DNA from: Neoceratodus forsteri | Lineage: Eukaryota; Chordata; Ceratodontiformes; Ceratodontidae | Assembly (NCBI GenBank): GCA_016271365.2 | Contig: CM028131.1 | Span: forward strand, 174,286,501 to 174,350,500 | Direction: 5' to 3' | Length of the DNA stretch: 64,000 nucleotides | Shown here: positions 23,298 through 33,299 of the stretch, one piece after another | Numbering within the stretch: the first letter of the stretch is position 1 | Layout of the letters: every line of letters begins with the position of its first letter | The notes under the pieces: generated by a model | Database searches by the model: none | Told to the model about the DNA's origin: nothing | Seen by the model: only the letters and a program-made list of their open reading frames with translations | Position numbers and translations under genes: made by a program

Positions 23298-23815
23298 CTT
23301 AAAAACACTTATTAATGAGTACAGTGGTGCAGTGGTGAAGCCTGGAGAGATACTACAAAACAGGCTTACAATATATCCAAGTAACTAGTAAAAAATTTAA
23401 TGTTGTGATTCGTGACATGATTGTGAATCATGATTTGTGACTGCATTTGTGACCGTAGTGATGAAGAACGTGATTCACTGTCGACGGTGTGAGATAAATA
23501 TGGAACTGTATTGGAAATGCGAATGCCTATGACTGAACTTCCCCGATGAGCTGTAGCACAAAATTCCCTGACTTAAAAACACTCATTAATGAGTACAATG
23601 GTGGGGTTGTGAAGCATGGAGACATACTACAAAACAGGCTTACAATACTTCCAAGTAACTAGTAAAAAAATGAACGTTGTGATTCTTGAGTGATGTGATT
23701 GTGAATCGTGATTTGTGACTGCATTTGTGACCGTGATGATGAAGAACGTGATTTGTATCATGAACCTGATGATGGTCCTGACTTAAAAATGCATATTAAT
23801 GAGTACAATGTTCAT
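23298..23815 (+). repeat. Tandem repeat inside hAT element H1
   Basis: Units begin CTTAAAAACACTTATTAATG at 23298, 23572 and (variant) 23782, so the periods are 274 and 210 bp. Each unit holds CAGGCTTACAATA, CCAAGTAACTAGTAAAAAA and a run of GTGA/TGTGATT words such as GATTTGTGACTGCATTTGTG. Confidence 0.8.
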
Positions 23816-25518
23816 GCAGAATTATGCACCACACCAGTCCAGTACTCTGAAGGGAAGCCAAAGAAACAACTGTGACTTAAGTTACAAATGGAGATTGGGC
23901 CCTAAAGAGATGCAAATGCACAGACAGATTAAGATTGTGCTACACACTGAGCAGATGCAGATGCAAAGGCACAGTACCTAACCAGTGCTCACCATCAGAA
24001 ATCAAAATCTGGAAAATAATACCTTTGCCAGTTGGGGTGGGTCGGGGCAGTGCAGTGCATTGCTGCAGTAACAATTACTAGTACTAGTACCAGTAAAGAT
24101 ACCAGAAAGAAGTACAAAAATCACACAGCTGCAGTGGATAGCAGGTTCACATTGTTGACATTTCTATGTGGCACAATAAAGGTGTCAGACTTGATAACAC
24201 ATGTCACACACATGCTCACACACACACTAAGTAATGCATAGCAAATTGAAAACATCAATAATATAACCACGTATTTTGAAACAAACTAAAATTATACACT
24301 GCTGCACCACAACAATGAGCCAAAAAATGGCAAGAATTATTGAAAATATTACTATGTGTACATTAACACAGTTATACAAGAAAAATGTCACCAAAACAGA
24401 AAGAACTGTCTTTTTCTCCAAGTTAATCTACCTACACCACAGATACACCCCTTCCCCAAAGCACATTTTCACTGTCTCTTACTACACAGACTGAATTTTC
24501 TACATTAACATTCAAAATCCACACACAAACAATAAACGCTTGATGATATGAGCACAGGAGGGTTTACTACAATCGATGAAGTAAAGTTTGAGCAAAAAAA
24601 ATAATCAAAAGAGCTTTTTGAACTGCTTTTAGAAGGTTTGAAGTGCAGAGAGCTCTCAGAGCAGCTCTCCTACAGCTTTCTACACACAGTACCCCAAACT
24701 GAGGCTGTGCAGAACAATCTAGAGCCCATGTGACCTGAAATCCCATGAAACACTGCAAAATTCATATTTGGAGCTTAAAAACAAGGCAATGTATTACAAT
24801 GTACTTCGCCTTAAGAGTTGGTGGAGTAGTGGTTTGGGAAGGCAGAGTAACACGAAGTCATTGTCTTTAGTGGACTTCACATTACCCCTTATAATGCAAA
24901 GTAATCCACTTCACGTTGAGGGGCACTCTGTGAATCTGCTTTTGCTTCACGATTCACTTCACGGAGCGAATTGGGGCCACTTCGACCATCTCTAATTCCA
25001 ATCAGAAATCATTGGCTTAATTGAACCAAATGTATCATAGAATGGGGAATTTTATATTAAGAAAAGGCTATGAGGTACATCATTGTATAGTTTTTCAGGA
25101 ACTTGGTTAGCTTCAACCAGCAGCACAGAGGGAATGCCGGTGGTTTTTAGTCTGTCATGGACTAATCCATCAGAAAAATAGACAACACCCACTGGTACAT
25201 CTAATACAGTTGGAAACAAATTAAACACATATGTTTACATTAAGGAAAACTTCATTGAAAGTACCTACGAATAGAACTTTAAATAGGATGGGGGATATTA
25301 CATTTCAGAATAGTTTGGCTAGAAATTGGAATAAATTGGATTACAAATTAACTGTGATAACTGATTTGCACAAGTTTAAATCCATGTTGAATAAATATAC
25401 GTATGTTCAATGCCAATATTTTAGATAAATGTTGAATGTGTGTTTGATATTGTGATATACCTGTGCTAATGTATCTTCTCCATTATTAACTTATGTGAAC
25501 AAATGCTGTTTTGTTTAA

Positions 25519-28010
25519 ATAATAATAATAAAAATTTATTTGTAAGGCATCTTTCCAAAACCAAGGTGCCGAACAGGTTTAAAAACAGGCAATATTTGTA
25601 CAAATTGCAGCAAATCAGTAAATACACAGATATCCAAAAGCATTAAAATTAAAACAGTCACTCACCAAATGTCTGGTTCCGTAAATGGGTTTTTAAGGCC
25701 CATTTAAAACTCGGCACAGTCATGCACTCATGTAACTGGCAGGTAGAGAATTCCAAAGGGGGGGGCTGCATGCATGAATGCCTGGGCCCCAGAAGATATC
25801 AAACAAACTCTTGGAACCTCTAGCAACTGCATGCCAGCTGAGCGGAGCAATCACCCAGGGCTGTAAGGAATCAGAAGCTCTTTCAGGTAGTCAGGGTCCT
25901 GACCATGTAGGGCTTTATAAGTCAAAAGACAGACTTTAAAGATGATTCATCATTGTACAGGCAGCTAGTGCAGACCATGCAGCACTGGAGAAATATGACA
26001 GAACTGAGAACTTCCTGTCAAAAGTTGGGCTGTTGCATTCTGCACTAGCTGCAAATGGTGAATTTCAAACCCCAAAAGCCCTAGATACAGGAAGTTACAG
26101 TAATCCAAGTGGGAGGACACAAAGGCATGAACTAGCGTGGGGAGGTCACTGGACAGAACAAGGTGCCTAATCGTGGTGATATTCCTCGGATGATAAAAAG
26201 AGGTCTTCACAACGGCTGACAGCTGTGAATGCAGGGTCAGCCCCTCATCAAAAATTACCCCCAGGTTATGCACCTGTTTGGAGGCCAGGTGTGGTTGGCC
26301 CCCAAGGAATAATCCTGAGGGGGAACCAACCCCCAACTCCCCTATCCTGCATCCTGGATCCACAACCAGAACCTCAGTCTTTCCTGAGTTCAACTTCAGC
26401 CAGTTCAAATCCATCCACTCCTGGCTTTATACCAAGCAGTTATTAAAGACCGAGAGAGCTCCGCTCTGGACGGGAGCGAAAGAAAGGTGTAGCTGGGTAT
26501 CATCAGAATAGCAGTGGAACCTCAGCCCATACCTCCTTACAATGTCTCCGAGGGGCAGCATATACACTGCGAACAACATAGGGGACAAAACCAATCCCTG
26601 AGGCACCAGACAAGACAGAGGAACTGGGTCTGAAGAATAAATCCTGGACACCACCTCTGAGTTCTTCCAGTGAGGAAAGATGTAAACCACCTGAGGACTG
26701 TACCTGACAGGCTACAGATGTACCTCAGGCAGTCAAGCAGAACCCCATGGTCCACAGTGTCAAACACTGATGAGAGGTCAAGAAGGAACAAGATGGAATG
26801 GTTCTTCCGCTCTCTAGCCATCAAGAGATCATTGAGCACCTGAACCAGTGCTGTCTCGGTGCTATGCTTTTTTTAAAAACCAGACTGAAGTGGTCCACAG
26901 ATGTCATGGATGGTCTAATGGTTCTCCCATTGCACAGCCACTACCTACTCAATCACCTTCCCTAAAAAGCGGAGGTTAGAGATTGGCTTGTAGTTCGCAT
27001 GGCAGTTTGGGTCCAAAGAGGCCTTCTTCAGAAGGGGTGTTACCAAAGCCTCCTTCAGGGAGCTAGGAAACTCACCTGTTTCCAAGGAGCCCCAAACTAT
27101 CCATGCAAGGACCGGGCTGATAGAATCAATACAACCCACAATCAGGGAAGTTGGTCCAGGGTCCAAACGACAGCACTTAGGACGTGCATCTTGGACAATC
27201 CTTATGACATCCATGAACTCCGGGTGGTTGAAGGTACTCCAGGAAAGCTAAGTGCCAATAGCCAAGCACTGATCACTAGCAACACCCATACAGTGTGTGG
27301 GATGAAGAGCCACCCTGATGTTGGCCACCTTAGTTGCAAAGAACGAGCAAGCTCGTTGCACTCTCTTTGCGAAAATGCTTTCCGAACTTGCAGATAGGCC
27401 AGGCTGCACAACCAGTCCACAGTTTGGAAAAGCTGAGCTGGTCAGTTCTGAGCAACTGCAATCTGCCTGGACAGGAACTCTGCCTTCTTACGGGAGATTG
27501 CAGATTGATAGGCTTGATAATGATCCATCAACCTAAGGTGATTGTCATCAAGGGCAGATCTTCGCTAACAACAGTCTAACCTTTGTCCTTGTCACAGCAT
27601 CTCTCTCAAGGTCACATCAAACAGCAGGGACCGAGGGCAAAGGGAGAGAGGATGAACATGGAGAGGAGCAATGACATCTGGAGCTGCCACAATGGCCATA
27701 TTATAGGCCAACACAAGGTCCTCTGGGTCACTGTTTGCAACCGGAATGGAAGATAGATCAAGCACCTACATAAGGCCATCAGAGTTAATATCTCGTAAAG
27801 TGTGGCATTTGACCATCTTCACAGGGGTAGGCCTTCGGGGAGGGGCACTAAAATTGAACCCCACAGTGTAGTGATCAGACCATCCAACTGAATGTATGTC
27901 TGGTAATTTGTAATCTTTTATAAACCACAGAAATCTGTTGTAAATGGGGTTACTTTTCCCCAGCAAATGACACTGTATAAAAATAAATTTTACCAAAACC
28001 AAATCACACA
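25519..28010 (-). mobile_element. L2-like LINE copy L2-1, 5'-truncated
   Basis: On the minus strand this ends in a (TTA)n-type tail (AATAATAATAATA at 25519) and a 3' UTR with CCTTGGTTTTGGAAAGATGC, shared with the copy at 45771-50598. Coding blocks appear in order: VGWSDHYTVGFNFSAPP (end of the endonuclease), LDPGPTSLIVGC, NYKPISNLRFLGKVIE, LDLSSVFDTVDHGVLL, the PQG region, and the C-terminal LQLVQNATAQLLTGSS. The tail, motifs and gene order fit the L2 clade. It stops near 28010 inside the endonuclease. Confidence 0.85.
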
Positions 28011-28017
28011 TTTCCAT
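25965..28017 (-). pseudogene. L2-1 ORF2 remnant
   Basis: Open pieces on the minus strand (28017-27766, 27420-27202, 27214-26945, 26839-26537, 26690-26427, 26414-25965) give the end of an endonuclease and most of a reverse transcriptase. The catalytic box reads CYSDDTQLHLSF instead of the usual YADD. The GVPQGS box is degraded to LVPQGLVLSP. At least five frame changes are needed, so no functional product is possible. The homologous L2-2 copy at 45888-48693 keeps YADD. Confidence 0.82.
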
Positions 28018-29130
28018 ACTACTAGAACAGGTTGTGTATTACAGATTCACATTGCTGAATTGCTCACACCCGTAGGTGTCCTTCTCTATATGGTGAGTAG
28101 GGAAAATGCATCCTAAAAAGCACATCATCAGTTCATTACTGTTCCCTGTCATTCCCTCCAGTTCCCATGGCAATTATAATTTGTCCTGATGAAATAGCAT
28201 AAATATGAAAAACAAAACTCTTGAAGATTGCATTCTGTTTCTCTAGGGCCCCAGGATATCAGCTATGTAAGTTACATTGAAAGACAATGATGGGAAGCCA
28301 CATGCATATTAGTCTATTTAATACATAGTTTTGTACTGGTAGACAATAGACAAGGCTTTCAGAAATACTAAATAAAATGGCTGTATATCTATGTATATCA
28401 GGGATATGAAATCTGAACCAAGGAGCAGTGGCTCATGGCTTTTGTAATATCTGCCATGTCATCATATCTCTCTGGTTGTTGGGCAGACCTAGCCTGACGA
28501 ACAAGTTGCTCATGATCTACCCTTTTTTTAACTGCTAAAAATATAGGATCTCAATGCAAGGTGCAAGGTAGGGTGATCTATGTTACAAAAGGCAGTAAGT
28601 AGCCTGTCATCTCTATTGTTTTCAGCTTGAGAATAAAAGTAATGTACATTAAGTATGAATCTTGTATAGCAGTAACCTTTTTAACTGAATAAAATATGCA
28701 TACCTCACGTACATTTTGTAAAGGATTCACTTGCATCAAATTTGAGAATCCTTTGTGGCAAGTTTAACTTTTAATTAAACATGGTATGACTAATTATTAT
28801 TTATAGCATTATAAAATACATAAAATGCATACCTCATAGTATTCTCCCACAAACAGTAGACTGTTAGCCTTGACTTATAAGACTTTAAAAAGTTAACAGT
28901 AATTTAAATTTTTTGTTCATGTAGAACTTTAATGTAGAAAGAAAATGGAGTAGTTCTAGTTATTTTTCTCTGTGATTTTTTACAGTGCATCCTTGTATGA
29001 CCAAATAATTACAATTTACTTAAACACTAATTTATATTTTTTAACAAACAACCCAAATGGACTTTGTCTGATATAAACCTACAAAACCTGTAAGCTTCCT
29101 GCTGATGCAGTAGTAGTGTTACCATTCTCT
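28011..29130. other. AT-rich DNA without recognisable features
   Basis: No open frame above about 60 codons, no repeat and no familiar element is visible. This is the longest stretch in the window that looks like single-copy spacer. Confidence 0.5.
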
Positions 29131-29595
29131 ACGCCAGTGACCAGGGTTCAGGAGCAAGCCTGGGAGCTGGAGGTCCAGCTGGAGAAGAGAGGTTGAGCAT
29201 CCACAGGACTGCTTGTCTCCCCTGGAGTGGGTGGTGAGGAAAGGCCTGTAGCAGGATGGACCTCTAGCAGAGGCTGGAAGCACAGCAGCTCATTGCCACA
29301 GCAGTGGGGAGGAGCATGGTCAATGTCAGCATATGCCTTGACATCATTACACACCATGTCTCCACAGAAAAAGCCGAACATGACCAAAGTCTGCTCTGTG
29401 AGATAGGTCTCAGTGTTATGGCAGTGGTGGCAACTGGCCATCCAACACATTGGAAGTTGGCTGGAGGGGTTAGAGGTACCCTCCTACCTCACCAGGGGGA
29501 TATCGGAGGCTGGTGTGAGCCTTCATCTCACTGCTGGGATCACCATTGAAACCCCAAGTAGAGGAAGCAGACACAGAGATGAAGGAGGTACAAAA
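29131..29595. other. GC-richer island of unknown nature
   Basis: This 465-bp block stands out from AT-rich flanks. It has open stretches on both strands: minus 29450-29148 (100 codons, with a Pro/Ser-rich SSPPTPGETSSPVDAQPLFS segment) and plus 29304-29549. Upstream, TTACCATTCTCTACGCCAG resembles a 3' splice site on the plus strand. I do not recognise a product. It may be an exon of a transposon or of a host gene, or an old repeat. Confidence 0.3.
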
Positions 29596-29904
29596 TCTTT
29601 AAATTACTATTAACTTTTTAACTGCAAGTGTTTCATATTTTTTAGCTATCTGAGAACAAAAATTAATGTAGTAAATCAGGTAAAAATATGAAAATTTGTC
29701 CCTTAGTAACTCAAAAGGTACAAACAGTAGCCTCATGATGGTTAGAGGATTAATAGACTGTAGGGTTGTGAGGGAGCATACCAATGTTCTCAGTCCTAGC
29801 ATCTAAAATGGGTGAGATAAAAGCCTCTGAAATTTGCCTTTTTTTAATGAAACACCAATACAACCCTAATATCCATTCACTACCATGCCTGTATAATGTC
29901 CATA

Positions 29905-30131
29905 GAGAAACTCATTAGATGCCCACTTCAAATGGATCTACTCAAACAGGACCTGGTGATTAATCACCAGCCAAACCATCTGAACCTTACATCCTGGCTT
30001 CTGAAAGGAAAAGATTGCTAAGATCTGGATTCTCAGTGGAAGTACTAAACACACTTCTCCAGTCCAGAAGAAACTCAATTAGCAATATTTATGACAAGCA
30101 GTGGTCAATATTGTGCAGCAAAGATGATACA
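29905..30131 (+). pseudogene. DIRS-type retrotransposon scrap (tyrosine recombinase N-terminus)
   Basis: Two overlapping frames give IRCPLQMDLLKQDLVINHQP followed by HLNLTSWLLKG, then (after a -1/+1 shift near 30005) RKRLLRSGFSVEVLNTLLQS followed by RRNSISNIYDKQWSILCS. The pattern of a leucine-rich lead, a WLL-G block, LL..GFS..V..TL, SR..S....Y...W is the layout of the RNase H-to-recombinase segment of DIRS1-like retrotransposons. DIRS elements integrate by a tyrosine recombinase rather than an integrase. Only this piece of about 75 codons remains; the catalytic tyrosine region is not present. Confidence 0.5.
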
Positions 30132-30584
30132 CCTACACAAGACTAATGGTGAGAAAATACCTTATTTTGAAAATCTGGCTGAATATCCATATTCAGGACC
30201 CAAATATTTAGAAATTCAGTTATCGGCTTCATTATTTGTGTGCTGTCATCAAGGCGCAGGTCAGGAAACATAGGAAGACCAGGAGCAGTTGTCAGATTCA
30301 CAAGTAGCATTTTATTATTATCAGTAACAGTAAAAACAAATAAACATTGTTCAATAGAACTATTTACAAAGGCAGTCCAAACAGAGAAAACAGAGTCCAT
30401 CATCTGAGGGTTTCTTTTCAATTCCAAATCTCTGTCTCTGTCTCTGTCTCTCACTCTCTCTAGCAAAACCATTGCTGTACTTTTTATAGGTCTTTGCCTG
30501 AGAACTCATTAAGAGACATCATGTTTCTCACAATATGTCCTTGCCAGTTAAAATAAACAAGAGACAGTTGCTCAAAGACAGAAT
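30132..30584. other. Unassigned spacer
   Basis: No gene is visible. A (TCTCTG)n-like stretch lies at about 30429-30460. The 109-codon minus-strand open stretch at 30472-30143 includes translated simple repeat (RVRDRDRDRDLEL) and is not credible. Confidence 0.4.
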
Positions 30585-30854
30585 GTGGAGTCAAAAGCTC
30601 ACAGTGAACTTACCAGGGTGAAGAAAAATCCAGGACACACCATTATCAAAACAGTGAGATGGTCAACACTCCGGAGGCCCACTCTATATTCAAAAGTCAT
30701 TTTGCAGCACATTGGCATTGAAAAAGTACAACTGAACTATAGAGGTGGGAGTTTGAAACAAAAATTGTTAAACCACGAAGCATACTGGATTATCACTCTT
30801 GAAACTCCCTTGCCATCAGTACTGAATGATAAAATCCTTTTGCATTCTCTGTGA
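30585..30854 (+). pseudogene. C-terminal fragment of a Penelope-like element protein
   Basis: The 89-codon open stretch ends GIEKVQLNYRGGSLKQKLLN then HEAYWIITLETPLPSVLND. Penelope-like (Neptune-type) proteins end in this pattern: an IEKV block, R-GGD-like, LL..E..WI..L.TL.P.GLN, just after the GIY-YIG endonuclease. The GIY-YIG domain itself is not recognisable upstream. The first 40 residues (KKNPGHTIIKTV...) have an inverted relative at 31468-31592. Confidence 0.6.
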
Positions 30855-31189
30855 CTTTCTGACAAACTGTTCATTATATAATTTACTGCTCTATACAGTG
30901 CTTAAATTTATTTTTCTGAGTTTTTCTGATGTACATAGTTGTATTTATACTGTGTGATAAACACATTTCCCTCCTTTGCCTACTGAATTTATTAGAGCAT
31001 GCTTGTATCTATTTATATTATTACATTATTTTTGGGTTTTAGGATTGCTTATTAATTATTTCATTGGTGTAAAGATTTAATGTGTAGGGATGCTAGGCAC
31101 ATTAGCACTTCAGCACTTTAGCAAATACGTATGTGCTTTATTACCTGTAGCTTTAAGAACTGAGCTTTAAATTATGCTGGTGAACCATG

Positions 31190-31250
31190 CCATGTCAACT
31201 CTGATGGAAGTGTCTGTATGATGTTGAAACATTCATTACATCGATAGGTG
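31190..31250 (+). ncRNA. Possible decayed hammerhead-ribozyme motif of a Penelope-like element
   Basis: The sequence CTGATGGAAGTGTC, loop TGTAT, GATGTTGAAAC starts at 31201. It has the two conserved hammerhead strands (CUGAUG and GAAA) around a stem II, GUGUC with GAUGU, that pairs only through Watson-Crick and G-U pairs. Hammerheads are known in the terminal repeats of Penelope-like elements, and this one lies about 350 bp after the Penelope C-terminus and about 470 bp before the next Penelope ORF start. I cannot find a good stem I or a convincing cleavage triplet, so it may be inactive or chance. Confidence 0.3.
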
Positions 31251-31467
31251 TTCTGCTCAGGTGTGCCAAGGGTAATGTTGGTGCTATGGCACACTTACTT
31301 TGACATTTTAAAATAAGTTTTCAGCCTTTTTGCACAACGATGAACGTTTCAGTTTTCTACCTGCATACTTGAGAGAAGGTACCTGTTTGCTCTGCTGTCT
31401 TTTTCTTACTGTTGGATTACAAAGAAAGTCTTTATTTCTTAAAAAACTTGCCAGGCCATTTCTAGAA

Positions 31468-31592
31468 AATAACTTTTGGATACAGTTTGGGCCCCCCGGA
31501 GTGCTGACTGTCTCACTGTTTTGACAGTGTTGTGTCCTGGATTTTTCTTCATCTTGGTAAGTGCACCCTAAGCTTGTGACTCCCAATTCTGT
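31468..31592 (-). repeat. Inverted partial copy of 30597-30720
   Basis: Read on the minus strand, this matches the plus-strand segment starting in the Penelope C-terminal ORF. Both contain CTTACCA, then AAGAAAAATCCAGGACACA, AAAACAGTGAGA and CAACACTCCGG-like blocks, for about 120 bp. Inverted pieces next to each other are common in Penelope-like insertions. Confidence 0.7.
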
Positions 31593-32787
31593 CTTTGAGC
31601 AAATGTCACATGTTTATTTTTTCGGTTTATTTTTGGTGTATTAGTGACACACTGACAGTTAGCTCCAAGCATGGCTACAGCAGCAGCAGGTACCAATACA
31701 GACACCCTAAGTATTACTGACTCAGAAGGTGAACAGATAAGTTCTACTGTCAAGCAAATAAATGAATTAATTACTGAAATACAAACAAGGGATACACAGA
31801 CAAATGACACTATAGCTCAAAAAGATCTCAGAAAAAAGTAGATACATTTTCAAATGCATGCTACCTCCTTATCACAATACTGGAGGGATAAGCACATACC
31901 AAAAGGATAAGAATATATAAACCTCCTTCATTTGGTTTAGATGACAAAGAGTTTGTGGCTGACTGAGAAAAGGTAATGAATAAAGGAAGTCTGGATTTGA
32001 TTTTATTTGTCATAAAGAAAACCAAGAACAAATGTGATATTTTAAATACACGAATGCATGAACTGTGGAATTAACTAAAAATATAAACAAAAACACTCTT
32101 TATAACCAAACAACTTAGGGATCTAAAAATTAAAATTGATCAACAGATTAATAAATTTAAGAACAAATTAAAGAACCACAAACAAAACAAATACAGCAGA
32201 GATGCCAGAGATTATGCAGATGAAACAATCTATAAGTGGCAAGGCAGAATGAAAAAATTCTTCATAAAGCCAATCACACAAGACCTAAGGGATGGAAACA
32301 TATCATCTGGAATGGAGAGTGACACATCAGACAATGAGAACACCAGACAACAAGACAATAGAAACAGGGATCCTTTCTTAGGACAAAGGATGCAATCTGA
32401 AGGCGGAGGTCAGGGGAATGCATAAGGTCAAGGAGACAACAAGGAAGAGGATGCGGCATGGAAAGGGTAGGAAGAAATGGAAGAAGGAACAGAGGAAGAA
32501 GAGGGAGACAATACTCTGGTATGAATTACCCAGTCTGGAGGTAACCGAGGAATCAGAACCTGAACTGGCATAAACCTGACAGATAAAAATTTCAGAGATT
32601 ATCAGATTTCAGTACTAAAGAAAGGCATATCCTTCATTCCCTCCAACATCCCTACCACATTCAATATGAAAGTGGATCTAAAGAAATTCTTCTGTACACT
32701 TTTGCTTAAGGAATACTTCACGGATCAGAGTGAGACTGAGACTACTGCTGCAGTTAATAACCTATCTCATGAATGATCGAACATAAG

Positions 32788-33289
32788 AAATACATAGATA
32801 CATAGAAACATAGAGTTTGATGGCAGATAAGGACCACTTGGCCCATGCAGTCTGCCAATTTCCATACCTATTGGATAAGCTGCAGATCCTTGTTAACCAA
32901 CAGCCTTCTTCTTCTTACCCCCCCACCAGAATTGCCTTATATCTGTCCCATGCATTCTTGAATTCACCCACTGTTTTTGACCTCACAACCTCCTCAAGAA
33001 AGCCATTCCATGTGTCCACCACCTTTTCAGTGAAAAAATACTTCCTCACATTGCCCTTGAGCTGTCCTCTCTCTGTCTTCAAATTGTGCTCCCTTGTTCT
33101 TGCACATCTCTTTTTCTAAAAGATGCTACCCTCCTGGACCATGTTAATTCCCTTAAGGTACTTGAAAGTTTCTGTCATGCCCCCCCTTTCCTTGAGGGTA
33201 TACGTATTAAGCATCTCTAGTCTCTCTGTGTATACCTTCTGGTGCAGAGCCTGCACTATTTTAGTTGCCCTCCTCTGGACTGGACTGAA
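32788..33289 (-). mobile_element. CR1-A 3' fragment (A3) with 5-bp target duplication
   Basis: ATAAG occurs at 32783-32787 and 33290-33294. The insert is the last 500 bp of CR1-A on the minus strand: C-terminal ORF2 (IETFKYLKGINMVQEGSIF from about 33175), the 3' UTR, and the octamer tail CTATG/TTTCTATGTATCTATG at 32790-32815. It is closest in sequence to the copies at 18,500-18,935 and 37,494-38,000. It splits the Penelope-like element, so it is the later arrival. Confidence 0.88.
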
Positions 33290-33299
33290 ATAAGTCCTC

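Larger units (their letters stand above)
21589..24994 (+). mobile_element. hAT element H1, 3406 bp, with 8-bp target duplication
   Basis: ATTCCAAT flanks the insert at 21581-21588 and 24995-25002. The ends are TAAAGATGCAGCGAA and, read inward from the right, TAGAGATGGTCGAAG. An 8-bp target duplication with TAGAGATG-type ends is characteristic of hAT transposons. The left end of element H2 at 59110 begins TAGAGATGAAGCGAA. Inside are a broken BED zinc-finger ORF (22134-22971) and a tandem repeat (23298-23815). No hAT transposase catalytic region was found, so this copy is non-autonomous. The host reading frame (LINE C) resumes on both sides. Confidence 0.82.
18936..25518 (+). mobile_element. 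LINE C (jockey-group LINE), split by a SINE and a hAT element
   Basis: Three collinear plus-strand blocks, 18936-20055, 20280-21588 and 24995-25518, together read as one non-CR1-A LINE. The translation gives endonuclease (ENVRSLTHKTDQY, ISETWR, RGGGVVIYK), reverse transcriptase (LLPILSKVLEKLVYYQF, MDLSKAFDLV, GVPQGSILGPILFNVYV) and a C-terminal end (KVPTNRTLNR..., LHKFKSMLNKYTYV). Removing the two inserts and their target duplications rejoins the coding order. The family is in the CR1/L3/Rex1/L2 neighbourhood; I cannot be more precise. It is AT-rich compared with the CR1-A copy just upstream. The 5' end is truncated or hidden by the CR1-A insertion. Confidence 0.8.

Noticed and set aside
21589..24994. 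H1 as a Harbinger element with TAA target site
   Set aside because: A 3-bp TAA reading is possible, but the 8-bp ATTCCAAT duplication is longer, exact and leaves TAGAGATG-type ends, which fits hAT better.
30143..30472. 109-codon minus-strand frame with RDRDRDRD
   Set aside because: Translation of a TCTCTG simple repeat.
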